A DNA stretch of 64,000 nt. It comes from Chloroflexota bacterium. Its GTDB lineage: Bacteria; Chloroflexota; Anaerolineae; Anaerolineales; UBA11579. Each line of letters starts with the position of its first letter. The first letter of the stretch is position 1. Position numbers and translations under genes: made by a program. Shown piece by piece: positions 43,175 through 52,337 of the stretch. Location of the stretch: assembly GCA_019456165.1 (NCBI GenBank), contig VRUJ01000008.1, forward strand, positions 46,210 to 110,209. The letters run 5' to 3'. The notes under the pieces were generated by a model that was not told the DNA's origin, did no database searches, and worked only from the letters and a program-made list of their open reading frames with translations.

Positions 43175-43860
43175 TTAAAACTCTTCACGGCTAAAACGCC
43201 AAATTCCAATTGTGGTGAACACAACGATGAGGATGACGGCCGAGAAGACTGGTGCCCAAGTGGATGGCGATGCGCCGCTGATAATTGTCAATACCATTGA
43301 ACCGTATTCATCAGACCCCAAAGGCATGATAAGTTCATATGGTATTAGGTAATGGAGCCAGGGAGCATACTGAAAGACGAAACCGGTTATCAATTCCTGG
43401 CCTAGGATTAAAGCCAACGGGATACCGATTACCGGTCCACGGCGGTTGAAGAAGGCGCCCATCATGAGGGTTAACGTCAGCCAATAGGTATTGAACAAGG
43501 CCAAAATACCAATACCCCCCAGAAAGTTGATAAAAGAGTACTGCTCTGGAGCGATTTGGGCAATTAGAAAGTATGCAACTACTCCAGGTAACAGCATTGC
43601 GGTAACAAATGACCCAATCCCATTGGGGATTAATTTGGATACCACGAATGCACCACGGGAAACTGGTTTGGAGAGTACCCACGCTGCCGTGCCCGTAACT
43701 TTCTCTCCAACAATTGCTCCCTGCATCATGATGATCACTCCCACTGCAACGAACATGCCTCCAAAAATGCTGTAAAGCAATGGAAGTTCAAGCACGCCTT
43801 CCATTTCTACTCCATCAGCCTTCATTTCAGAGATAACCATAAATAGAATTAAATCTATAA
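43175..43860 (-). pseudogene. N-terminally truncated ABC-2 type permease
   Basis: The 221-residue frame from ATG 43840 covers five membrane segments of an ABC-2 permease with the typical KVTGTAAWVLSKPVSR motif, ending WRFSREEF. Upstream in frame only IIDLILF remains before TAG, and an IS200-like sequence begins beside it. The first membrane segment and any ATPase gene are gone, so the gene is probably not functional. It may once have been controlled by the PadR regulator 450 bases upstream. Confidence 0.7.
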
Positions 43861-43861
43861 T

Positions 43862-44260
43862 CTAAAGAGGGCATTTCCCCGCAGCTTGCTGCGCAAACAA
43901 TAGGGTAAGATAAGGGGATGAGCAAACTGGTGAGGAAGAGCCATAAAGTATCAGTCTTGATGTATCATTATGTCTGCCCTGCAAAATATCGAAGTGTAGT
44001 AATGGATAAAAAAGTTGATGAACTACTGAAAGAAGTATGTCTGGAGATAGCAAAACGATACCAAATCGAGTTCATCGAGATAGGAACAGATAAGGATCAT
44101 GTGCATTTTCTAATCCAGTCGGTACCGACGTATTGTCAAGCCCCCATTTTTCGCGCAGGGTGAAAGTGGAAAATCAAGCGTTGATTGATGCGTATTGATT
44201 AGGCGGGGAATATGAACACTACCAAGATGAAATAAAAAATATGGCGAATCAATATCATCT
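43862..44260 (+). mobile_element. Decayed IS200/IS605-like element
   Basis: The left end has a hairpin at 43880-43893 (CGCAGC with GCTGCG, TT loop), as in IS200-type ends, followed by a truncated transposase at 43918-44163. The C-terminal half with the catalytic tyrosine is missing; a short frame near 44190-44255 may be its tail. The element borders the truncated permease, so it was probably linked to that deletion. Confidence 0.6.
43918..44163 (+). pseudogene. Truncated IS200-like TnpA transposase
   Basis: This 81-residue remnant matches the N-terminal half of the Y1 (HUH) transposase TnpA: VLMYHYVCPAKYRSVV at the start and the metal-binding HVHFLIQSVPTY (HUH-type His pair) near residue 60-71. 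The match ends at SVPTY and is followed by unrelated residues. It cannot be active without the tyrosine helix. Confidence 0.75.
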
Positions 44261-44311
44261 TCAGTTGGGGTTTCTCCTGGGTTTGTGTTTCTTGTGACAT
44301 TTGAAATTCTC

Positions 44312-44692
44312 CTATTTATTGATATCAAGAAATGATTGTATAGTAGTTGAAAATTCTTCACTTTTGAATATTAGGATATTACGCTCAATGAATTTCCGCA
44401 GAAGTTCTGTTCCGACAGCGGTCAAAGAAAAGTATTTTCTCGCTGGCCCGCTGGGCGAAGGGTATAACTTGCCCTCGATCAAACCAGTCTTGGTAAAGCG
44501 TTTCAATGCCCGATAAATGCTATTATCGTCTGCGCTGATCGAATCCTGGCTGAACTTTATGATCTCTGTTTTCATTTCATATGCATACATCGGCCTCTGA
44601 GTAAGTGAGAATAATATCCAGAATGAGAGTAATCCTTTTTTGTAAGATTCTTCCCATTGGTGTAATAAGTCTGTGATTTCATTTTCCGTCAT
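44312..44692 (-). CDS. PadR-family transcriptional regulator
   Basis: This 126-residue winged-helix protein has the PadR pattern: LLSFWILFSLTQRPMYAYEM, then ADDNSIYRALKRFTKTGLIEG (recognition region) and a wing GPARKYFSLTAVGTELL. The C-terminal dimerisation helix is short. I choose ATG 44692 because AAAGGAT precedes it and a perfect promoter lies upstream; a longer frame to 44794 would cross that promoter. It could regulate ABC exporter genes, as PadR proteins often do, but its former neighbour is truncated. Confidence 0.85.
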   Translation of the reverse strand: MTENEITDLLHQWEESYKKGLLSFWILFSLTQRPMYAYEMKTEIIKFSQDSISADDNSIYRALKRFTKTGLIEGKLYPSPSGPARKYFSLTAVGTELLRKFIERNILIFKSEEFSTTIQSFLDINK

Positions 44693-44706
44693 ATATTTAT
44701 CCTTTG

Positions 44707-44754
44707 GTATTATACTATTGGCAGTATTATACACCTTGCAAAATAGTTTGTCAA
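44707..44754 (-). promoter_or_regulatory. padR promoter with duplicated GTATTATAC boxes
   Basis: On the minus strand TTGACA (44754-44749), a 17-base spacer and TATAAT (44731-44726) give a full consensus promoter. Two near-palindromic boxes GTATTATAC lie at 44707-44715 and 44724-44732, the second covering the -10. They are good candidates for autoregulatory PadR sites. Confidence 0.75.
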
Positions 44755-44815
44755 GAGTATTTTTTGTAAAAGCGTTCTGCATTTTTTCACCCACCGTGGA
44801 AAGAGAAGCAACCTA

Positions 44816-44844
44816 TTGATAACATTTCCCCAAACGACTATAAT
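44816..44844 (+). promoter_or_regulatory. acnA promoter
   Basis: TTGATA (44816-44821) and TATAAT (44839-44844) are spaced by exactly 17 bases, about 70 bases before the aconitase start, which has AAGGA at 44901-44905. Confidence 0.65.
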
Positions 44845-44913
44845 ACACCCCCGAATGGATCTATAAGACTCTTAAAGTTCAACCAGGGATTTCTCCCTTT
44901 AAGGAATATGTTA

Positions 44914-47616
44914 ATGTCTGAAGACAAATTTGATTCCCGTGACGTACTTACAACCAGTCACGGCAAATATACGATCTTCCGTCTGGATAAGCTCGAAACG
45001 GATGGACATACTAAACTAAGCCAACTGCCATTTTCTATCCGCATCTTACTCGAGTCTGCCATGCGGCAGTGTGATGGAATAGATATCACTGAGCAAGATG
45101 TGCTTAACTTGGCTGCCTGGCAGCCTCAAGCTAAGCAGCGCCCGGCAATGCCATTTAAACCCGGCCGCGTAGTGATGCAAGACTTCACTGGCGTGCCAGC
45201 AATCGTCGATCTGGCAGCCATGCGCTCCGCTGTGGCGCGGCTGGGAGGTGACCCTAAAAAAGTTAACCCAGTCATCCCCGTCGATTTAGTTATCGACCAT
45301 TCAGTGCAAGTCGATTTCTTTTCAACTCCAGATGCTTTGCAGCGCAACGCTGAGTTAGAATTTATGCGCAACCGTGAACGTTATGAATTCCTGCATTGGG
45401 GGCAGATAGCATTCAAAAATTTCCGGGTTGTGCCCCCAGCAACAGGCATCGTTCACCAGGTTAATCTAGAATATCTCGCCAAAGTTGTGTTGGTCAGGGA
45501 AGAGAATGGAGAAATGCTTGCTTTTCCAGATACCCTGGTGGGCACAGATTCACACACAACAATGATAAACGGCCTGGGCGTGGTTGGCTGGGGAGTTGGC
45601 GGTATTGAAGCCGAAGCTGCTATGCTTGGGCAAGCAATAGATATGCTCACTCCAGATGTGGTTGGTTTTAAACTTGTCGGGAAGTTAACAGAAGGCGTTA
45701 CCCCCACCGATTTAACCCTCACCATTACCCAGATGTTGCGCCAAAAAGGGGTTGTAGGCCGTTTTGTTGAATTCTACGGCAAGGGATTGGATTCGATTTC
45801 TCTGGCTGACCGGGCAATGATCTCCAATATGACCCCAGAGAATGGCGCGACAATTACATTCTTCCCCGTAGATGATGAAACACTCAATTACTTGCGCCTG
45901 ACTGGCCGCAGTGATGCAGAGATCGAGTTAGTTGAGGCTTATTGTAAGGAACAAAGGCTATTCCGCAGCGTGGATACGCCTGACCCCAAATTCAGCGAGA
46001 CAGTGGAATTAGACATAAGCACAGTGCAGCCTAGTCTATCTGGCCCAAAACTTCCCCATGAACGTGTGGGCTTGGGTGAGTTAAAAAGCACCTTTCGCAC
46101 AGCATTGTCCGCTCCCAAGAGCGAACGCGGATTCGAGATTAGTGATGGAGAGCTAGGCAGCAAAGCAGTATTTGGCACCAATGGCACCCAGGTCGAAATG
46201 GGGCATGGCGCGCTTGTTATCGCCGCGATAACTTCATGCACCAACACTTCTAATCCTTCAGTGATGGTTGGGGCAGGCCTAGTAGCAAAGAAAGCAATCG
46301 AGCTTGGTTTAGAAGTGCCGCCTTATGTCAAGACCAGCCTGGCCCCCGGATCGGGTGTAGTTAAGGAGTACCTCGAGCATGCTGGCTTATTGGAGCCTTT
46401 GGCTGCTTTGGGTTTCAACCTGGTAGGTTTTGGTTGTACAACCTGTATTGGCAATTCAGGCCCGCTCTCGGGAGAGGTTGTTAAAGCTGTTACCGGAGAA
46501 AATTTGGTGGCTGCCGCGGTCCTATCCGGTAATCGCAACTTTGAGGGCCGCATACATCCATACTCGTTGGCCAATTACCTGGCCTCCCCACCGCTGGTTG
46601 TCGCCTATGCTCTTGCTGGTACGGTAGATATAGACTTGACAAGTGAACCTCTTGGCACGAGCCGTGACGGCAAGCCGATCTACCTCAAAGATATTTGGCC
46701 GACTGCCGAAGAGATCATGCAAATTGTGAATGAAAGCGTTAGACCGGAGATGTTCACCGCGCGCTATGCCGACGTATTCACCAGCAATGAGACCTGGAAC
46801 CAGATCAAAGGCGGTGACAGCGAGCTATATACTTGGGATCAAGATTCGACTTATATACAGGAGCCGCCATTTTTCATTGATCTAACCCCCGAACTTCCTC
46901 TGGTGGAAGATATCAAAGCCGCTCGCGTTTTGGCCTTATTAGGCGATTCTATAACCACCGATCACATATCCCCGGCTGGCGCTATCCCTGCTGATAATCC
47001 CGCAGGTAAATATTTACTAGACCATGATGTATCTGTGCGTTATTTTAATTCTTTCGGATCGCGGCGCGGTAACGACCAGGTTATGACACGCGGTACATTT
47101 GCCAACATCCGCCTCAAGAACCAGCTTGTCCTCGGTGTTGAAGGCGGCTACACACAGCATTTTCCGAGTGATGAACAAATGACTATTTTTGATGCAGCCA
47201 TGAAGTACAAAGAGGATAAAACTTCCTTAGTTGTGCTTGCCGGGAAAGATTACGGCACCGGTTCCAGCCGAGATTGGGCTGCAAAAGGTTCACTACTTCT
47301 TGGCATCAAAGCAGTTATTGCCAAATCATATGAACGCATACATCGTTCCAATTTAGTGGGCATGGGCGTGCTGCCTTTGCAATTCGTAGGAGGCGATGAT
47401 ATTAAAAGCCTTGGTCTGACAGGCCGGGAGGCATTTAATATTGAGGGCTTGGCTGCTGATTTGCAACCCCAACAAGAACTTAACGTGCGCGCGAAAAACG
47501 AGGACGGCACAGAGATAAAGTTCAAAGTTATCAGCCGCTTGGACACCGCCGTCGATGTGGAGTATTACCGAAACGGCGGCATCCTGCATACCGTGATCCG
47601 TAATATGTTGTCATAG
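44914..47616 (+). CDS. acnA: Aconitate hydratase
   Basis: Aconitase interconverts citrate and isocitrate through cis-aconitate with a 4Fe-4S cluster. The 900-residue protein has all four domains of the AcnA/IRP1 type. Cluster cysteines are in [14 protein letters not shown] and [14 protein letters not shown], and the swivel domain shows [16 protein letters not shown]. The start at 44914 is preferred over 44908 because its spacing to AAGGA is better. It is monocistronic with a good promoter. Confidence 0.97.
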   Translation: MSEDKFDSRDVLTTSHGKYTIFRLDKLETDGHTKLSQLPFSIRILLESAMRQCDGIDITEQDVLNLAAWQPQAKQRPAMPFKPGRVVMQDFTGVPAIVDLAAMRSAVARLGGDPKKVNPVIPVDLVIDHSVQVDFFSTPDALQRNAELEFMRNRERYEFLHWGQIAFKNFRVVPPATGIVHQVNLEYLAKVVLVREENGEMLAFPDTLVGTDSHTTMINGLGVVGWGVGGIEAEAAMLGQAIDMLTPDVVGFKLVGKLTEGVTPTDLTLTITQMLRQKGVVGRFVEFYGKGLDSISLADRAMISNMTPENGATITFFPVDDETLNYLRLTGRSDAEIELVEAYCKEQRLFRSVDTPDPKFSETVELDISTVQPSLSGPKLPHERVGLGELKSTFRTALSAPKSERGFEISDGELGSKAVFGTNGTQVEMGHGALVIAAITSCTNTSNPSVMVGAGLVAKKAIELGLEVPPYVKTSLAPGSGVVKEYLEHAGLLEPLAALGFNLVGFGCTTCIGNSGPLSGEVVKAVTGENLVAAAVLSGNRNFEGRIHPYSLANYLASPPLVVAYALAGTVDIDLTSEPLGTSRDGKPIYLKDIWPTAEEIMQIVNESVRPEMFTARYADVFTSNETWNQIKGGDSELYTWDQDSTYIQEPPFFIDLTPELPLVEDIKAARVLALLGDSITTDHISPAGAIPADNPAGKYLLDHDVSVRYFNSFGSRRGNDQVMTRGTFANIRLKNQLVLGVEGGYTQHFPSDEQMTIFDAAMKYKEDKTSLVVLAGKDYGTGSSRDWAAKGSLLLGIKAVIAKSYERIHRSNLVGMGVLPLQFVGGDDIKSLGLTGREAFNIEGLAADLQPQQELNVRAKNEDGTEIKFKVISRLDTAVDVEYYRNGGILHTVIRNMLS

Positions 47617-47679
47617 AGACTTATTAAATCATGCAGGGATTGATCTGAGGTCAACTCCTGTAAAATTAAGGTATTGTTC

Positions 47680-48064
47680 ATGCCACCTAAAACCCTCGCT
47701 CAAAAAATGTTCATTAAACCAGGGCAATAAGGTTATTTTCATCAACCCTCCAGAAGGTTATCAGAAATTGCTCGGAGGCATGCCTGCGGATGTCGTTTTC
47801 GTAGAAAGTGTGGAAAAAAATATGGACCTGATTCAATTTTTTGTAAGTACGCGCAATGAGCTTGAAAAAATGCTTCCGGAATTCAAACAATACCTCAAAC
47901 CGGATGGAAAGTTGTGGGTCACATACCCAAAAGGAACTTCAAAGCTCGCTTCTGAGATAAACCGGGACAGCATTTACTCATTCGCTTTATCACTTGGACT
48001 CAAGACGGTTTCAATGATCTCTGTGGATGAGGATTGGTCAGCCATGCGTATGAAGATCGTGTGA
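47680..48064 (+). pseudogene. Frameshifted DUF3052 family gene
   Basis: ATG 47680 opens MPPKTLAQKMFIKPGQ and then stops at TAA near 47728. The frame one base over continues NKVIFINPPEGYQKLLGGMPADVVFVES and runs to 48064. Joined as IKPG-NKVIFINPPEGY the product (about 127 residues) matches the small SAM-fold-like DUF3052 family over its whole length. One extra base near 47725 explains the break. It is a recent pseudogene or a sequencing error. Confidence 0.7.
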
Positions 48065-48281
48065 AGAAACCTGCTGCAAGCAATAATGTTTCCTGGCTTT
48101 ATCAACATAAACTTGGGGAGTGCTGAATCCTGTGGTTTTCAATGGGCTAAAGCACGTTGTCCAAGTGTGAAAAACCCACTTAAATTACCAATCTAAAAAC
48201 TTGGAACTTTCTTTGTCAAACGGTACTTTTGAAAGCGTTATATTCGACTATAATTGTACAATCTCCCTATAGAGGTTTTAG

Positions 48282-49328
48282 ATGTCGTTCAGAAATTACA
48301 ATGTAATCCACAACCGTTTTCACCACCAGATATTACTTTGCATAATAATGGTTTTCACCTGGTTGGCGGCTGGCTGTTCCGGCGCTACAAGCACGGCAAC
48401 AGATATTATCCCTGAGGATTCCACAGAAACACAAGTTCCTGAGGCTGATTCTGGTGATCTGACCAGCGAGCCGGCTTCAACGAACACTGAGCAAAGCGTA
48501 GAAGAAGTAACGGCCACCACAGATTCAGAAGACACAACCTCCGATGCAACCCAGACGTTGTCAGCGCCAACTAACACTCCCTATTCCCCAGAAAACTGGA
48601 GGGATTTACCTGTTATCCCTGTCGTTTCAGAAAGAGCGCAAGAAATTTACCAACTAGGGTTAGAAATGGGTAATGACCCTCATGCGTTCTCAAAAGCCGG
48701 GGATTGCCAGAATGTCTCATCTATGTTCTTGGCGATATATGAATCGCCTAGTTATTATTCTCTTGGAGAGTATGAGTACCTGCAAGAAACTATAGATTGG
48801 TTTTATGGTTCATTTTCCCGTAACAGCCCGGCAGTTCGCGGGGGGATGAACGTGGCATCCGTGCTGTCTCCCTTGCAGGCAGATTCTAGCCGCTGCGCGC
48901 CCGGGGAAAACCCTTTGGAATGTGAATTCAATCTGCATAACCCCAGTATAGTAATTATCAGCTATGAAACTTGGTGGTCGCAAAGACCCGCAGAGACTTA
49001 TGAGACATATATGCGTGAAGTCATCGAGTATGCCATATCGCGGGGTGTCGTACCAATAATGGTAACTAAAGCCGATAATTTAGAGGGTGACCACAGCATA
49101 AATACTGTGATAGCTATGTTGGCAATGGAGTATGAGATCCCGCTATGGAATTTCTGGTTGGCAGTCCAACCTTTACCAGGCCAGGGAATGTATGAAGACC
49201 GTTTTCATCTCACCTTTGCGGGAAATTTCTTCGATGACCCTGTTAGAATGCAATCTGCCTGGCCTTGGCGCAATCTTACCGCTTTGCAAGCGCTAGATGC
49301 GGTATTGAACGCTGTCGACCAGCCCTAA
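48282..49328 (+). CDS. SGNH-hydrolase-like lipoprotein
   Basis: This 348-residue lipoprotein (lipobox LAAGC near residue 28-32) has a Thr/Ser/Glu-rich linker to about 110 and a C-terminal alpha/beta domain of SGNH/GDSL type by pattern: FSKAGDCQNV opens it, PSIVIISYETW and VPIMVTKAD are central strands, and DRFHLTFAG carries the Asp/His pair. The usual catalytic Ser would be in FSKAGDCQN, replaced or shifted, so activity is unsure. A TATAAT lies at 48249-48254 with a TTTTGA 16 bases upstream of it. Confidence 0.7.
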   Translation: MSFRNYNVIHNRFHHQILLCIIMVFTWLAAGCSGATSTATDIIPEDSTETQVPEADSGDLTSEPASTNTEQSVEEVTATTDSEDTTSDATQTLSAPTNTPYSPENWRDLPVIPVVSERAQEIYQLGLEMGNDPHAFSKAGDCQNVSSMFLAIYESPSYYSLGEYEYLQETIDWFYGSFSRNSPAVRGGMNVASVLSPLQADSSRCAPGENPLECEFNLHNPSIVIISYETWWSQRPAETYETYMREVIEYAISRGVVPIMVTKADNLEGDHSINTVIAMLAMEYEIPLWNFWLAVQPLPGQGMYEDRFHLTFAGNFFDDPVRMQSAWPWRNLTALQALDAVLNAVDQP

Positions 49329-49382
49329 GTTCTCCATAATAATAAATTCTTCTCGTCAAAGTTGACCCTCCCCTGGCTGACG

Positions 49383-50000
49383 TTAGGCTGATTGAATCGG
49401 TTGGCGGAGCACCGTTTTAAGGCGTTCAGGAGCTGACTTGGTGGCATCACTCAAATAGATCTCGTGATGCTTGCCTCTTAGCTCGTAACCCTCTTCTTCA
49501 GCAAAAGTATGCATCCAGGCTATGTTCGGCCCCTCATCTGCATACGGGCCTATGTGCATGATCTGCACTGACTGACCTTCGTGATAACATTCAAAACGTA
49601 TTTTGGAAAGGGATGGCGGGTTTTTCTTTTCCGCTACTTGGGGGCGTATCTGCTCAATTAACTCTTCTGTCACATATTCTGGCTGCATGATCATCAGTGT
49701 CCAATCCCAGGCGCTTTTGTCATCCACGCTGAACGTAGACATATCCTCCACCCACCAAAGTCCTTCTAATGGCATTACCGAGTAGTTTATTCCTCGTGCC
49801 TTCTTAACCGCGAACTTAAGAGCGTATGCCAATGGGAACAGTGAAGAAGCAGCATCTTTGAATTCCTGGGCAGTGTTAGGGTCTCCGTGGCCATCAAGCA
49901 TTAGAAAATTCATAGGTGGTACGTCTATAATGACCGGGTTCTTTTTGGAGGGTCTATACAGATGCTTCCATTCTTTTCTCAAGTCAATTTTTTCCATCAT
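49383..50000 (-). CDS. GyrI-like small-molecule-binding domain protein
   Basis: This 205-residue protein has a single GyrI-like (SHS2-type, SOUL/BacR) domain: PVIIDVPPMNFLMLDGHGDPN opens it, PLEGLWWVED and WTLMIMQPEYVT form central strands, and the tail has HEIYLSDATKSAPERLKTVLRQPI, a hallmark of this group. Such domains bind hydrophobic compounds. GGAGAATAA precedes the ATG. No DNA-binding domain is present. Confidence 0.9.
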   Translation of the reverse strand: MMEKIDLRKEWKHLYRPSKKNPVIIDVPPMNFLMLDGHGDPNTAQEFKDAASSLFPLAYALKFAVKKARGINYSVMPLEGLWWVEDMSTFSVDDKSAWDWTLMIMQPEYVTEELIEQIRPQVAEKKNPPSLSKIRFECYHEGQSVQIMHIGPYADEGPNIAWMHTFAEEEGYELRGKHHEIYLSDATKSAPERLKTVLRQPIQSA

Positions 50001-50043
50001 TTATTCTCCACTGTCAATCAGAGATTGACTTTCGATAATTCCC

Positions 50044-50439
50044 TTAGCGAATACCCGTGTCGATGTCGATATCTAGAGTTGTGACCATTTGGTGTTCGAT
50101 TTGAATGGTTGTTGGGAGACCTGCAGCCGAATCGATACCTAAGTGGTTAATGTCAATCACGTATTGGCCGGTAGGTAAATTAATTTGGTAGTTCCCCTGA
50201 TAGTCGATGTTCGCACGCGCGACCTCGGTTTTTCCATCTGCTGAATATATTACTATCTGTCTGGCAGAATATACTTCTGGGGCAGGAGTGGGTTCAGGTT
50301 CACCCTCACGCATCACAGGCACGAGCGGTCCAATGCTGACATGTCCTCGTAATGTTCCAAATTCCTCAGGTGGGGGCGGCGCGCAGGCGGTAATTGAAGC
50401 CAGCAAAAGTAGAAACAAGGCATTCTTGATCAGTTTCAT
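50044..50439 (-). CDS. Small lipoprotein with beta-sandwich domain
   Basis: This 131-residue lipoprotein has a signal peptide ending ASITAC followed by four prolines. The mature part (GTLRGHVSIGPLVPV, then QIVIYSADGKTEV, YQGNYQINLPTGQYVIDI) resembles a carboxypeptidase-regulatory or Cna-B-like beta-sandwich. Start ATG 50439 follows GGAG; a longer in-frame start at 50475 is rejected. The function is unknown. Confidence 0.75.
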   Translation of the reverse strand: MKLIKNALFLLLLASITACAPPPPEEFGTLRGHVSIGPLVPVMREGEPEPTPAPEVYSARQIVIYSADGKTEVARANIDYQGNYQINLPTGQYVIDINHLGIDSAAGLPTTIQIEHQMVTTLDIDIDTGIR

Positions 50440-50496
50440 TCCGCTGCTCCAATTAAACGCATAAGACCTTTGCACACAAATCTTTCTAGCGCCACA

Positions 50497-51690
50497 CTAA
50501 GCCAGATTTACAGTACTTTCCTTTTTAATTAATCGCGAAGCAACCAGCATAACAAAACCAAATACAACCAGCAAGCCAGCTTCTCCACCAATCCAGGTAA
50601 CAATTCCAGTAGCAACCTGCTGAACAACGCCAAATATACTGTCGATAATATCTATGTTCACATACTCTGGTATCCTGGGCACAGCGAAGGTATCAAAAGT
50701 CCAGTTCAGCAAGGGGACTACCGCTATGGCCGGGATTAGGGCCAATATTCCACCTACAAGAAACGGCGCTCCCCACCATACCAGGAAAGTTTTTAGAGAA
50801 CGCACTGCAAGAAGACTGATAAAAAATAACAGCGTGATCAAAATCAGAGGGCTAAACCGGAAAATCGAGGTAATACGCCGCAGCGCTAGCAGCGGGTCGT
50901 CCCCGAAAGGCCCGTCGTCATTTGTAGTTTGTGCCTTTCCCGAATCACCCTCATTATCATCCCCGAAGGAACCGGATAAACTCAAAACCGTTTCATCCTC
51001 AATATCTTCCACAAGTTTGGTTAAGAAACCAGCCAATTCTGGAACGGCAGAATCGAGGATTTCTTCTGAGGGTTGGCAAATAGGAATCTGGGGGTCATCC
51101 TCGTCCAAATCCAAAGAAGAAAGTTGATCCAATTCAGCCTCTGTGCACGCGGGAAAAGCGCTTAATATTTGCTCGACCAAATCCTCCGCATTTGATCCGC
51201 TCAGGTGCTCGCGGAACTCGCGGGTGGAAATCGTTAAAGGTGGCGGGTCGGCGTTATATAACGACGCGAAGAGCTGATCTAAAACGCTTTCAGTTTGGGA
51301 TTGCAGCCAACCTTCGGGGAACAAGGCGGTGAGTATATCTTCCCATCCCTGCGCGTCAAGAGCTGTGAAGTAAGAAGGCGGGCCTCCCTGACCTTCTTCG
51401 TCGGAATCCTTATCAGGCTGCTGAACTCTTTCGTCTTCACACGTGGTAGGGTCCGCTTCGCAGGGATTATAGCTCAGGCCAGTGATCAATTGCTCCCCCA
51501 ACATGGATGGCAGCAGGTCATAAAAATCCTGCTCAGCAAGCGCACTTTTATATATATCTGAACTCAGCAAGTGCTGTTGAAAATTGAAGAATATTAACAC
51601 CAGGGGGGTAAACACAATGAATAAAACCGAAAAAATAAAGGCAATGAACTTAGCCAGGCAAGAGCCGGCTTTAGATATGTTTTCTGGCAT
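50497..51690 (-). CDS. Multi-pass membrane protein with acidic extracytoplasmic domain
   Basis: This 397-residue protein has one N-terminal membrane segment (about 12-36), a long acidic extracytoplasmic domain (about 40-265, rich in Asp/Glu/Pro) and a C-terminal cluster of three to four segments (ILITLLFFISLLAV, LVGGILALIPAIAVV, LLVVFGFVMLVA). I do not recognise the family. It is 57 bases from the small lipoprotein on the same strand, so the two may be co-expressed. Confidence 0.75.
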   Translation of the reverse strand: MPENISKAGSCLAKFIAFIFSVLFIVFTPLVLIFFNFQQHLLSSDIYKSALAEQDFYDLLPSMLGEQLITGLSYNPCEADPTTCEDERVQQPDKDSDEEGQGGPPSYFTALDAQGWEDILTALFPEGWLQSQTESVLDQLFASLYNADPPPLTISTREFREHLSGSNAEDLVEQILSAFPACTEAELDQLSSLDLDEDDPQIPICQPSEEILDSAVPELAGFLTKLVEDIEDETVLSLSGSFGDDNEGDSGKAQTTNDDGPFGDDPLLALRRITSIFRFSPLILITLLFFISLLAVRSLKTFLVWWGAPFLVGGILALIPAIAVVPLLNWTFDTFAVPRIPEYVNIDIIDSIFGVVQQVATGIVTWIGGEAGLLVVFGFVMLVASRLIKKESTVNLA

Positions 51691-51799
51691 GAGATCCTGC
51701 TCCCTTCAGGTGATACTACTTTTGGTAATAATTTTGTCTGCTTTTGAATAATTAGGTTGAGAATAGTATCCTAACAGTTCTTTACTAAATACAATCGCC

Positions 51800-52165
51800 T
51801 TATTTACTGAATTCCTTTACCATGTTTTTGATTAGTTTATATTGCTCATCCGTGTTATCCAGAAATTCAAAACCAATGCTGAAAGATGTGTAATCCACAC
51901 TTTTGGTAGACCAAACACACTTGGCTTCAACGGATAGATACATAAAATCATCCTCATCCTGTTGAAAAGGGATGGTTAACTGCTGGATGGTGTTTACTTC
52001 TATAGATTTCTCTCCAGTCACCAACATACCCCCATGTGACAAATTGATTATTTTACCGACGTGCTCTCCACTTTCTTTGCCATATACATCGAGGTCAACT
52101 ACTGAAAATCTTCTCGATTTTCGTTTTTCGTCTCCTATTTCCTGGGATTGATTTTCTTCTTCCAT
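51800..52165 (-). CDS. PilZ domain protein
   Basis: This 121-residue single-domain PilZ protein likely binds cyclic di-GMP. The two binding motifs are present: RKSRR at residues 15-19 (RxxxR) and NLSHGGM at 41-47 (D/NxSxxG). It has no effector domain, so it must act through another protein. It stands alone between longer genes. Confidence 0.9.
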   Translation of the reverse strand: MEEENQSQEIGDEKRKSRRFSVVDLDVYGKESGEHVGKIINLSHGGMLVTGEKSIEVNTIQQLTIPFQQDEDDFMYLSVEAKCVWSTKSVDYTSFSIGFEFLDNTDEQYKLIKNMVKEFSK

Positions 52166-52337
52166 GATTTTTCACTACCGATAATTATATGGTCTGGCTG
52201 AAATTTGCCTACAATTATAGTTTTTTATGGATAAAAAGCAATTACAGACTCGTGACAAATCACTGAGAAACCCCAAATACTTAAAGAAATTCCGAATTGC
52301 GATATATTAATTATTAGAAATATATATCCCCGTAAAT

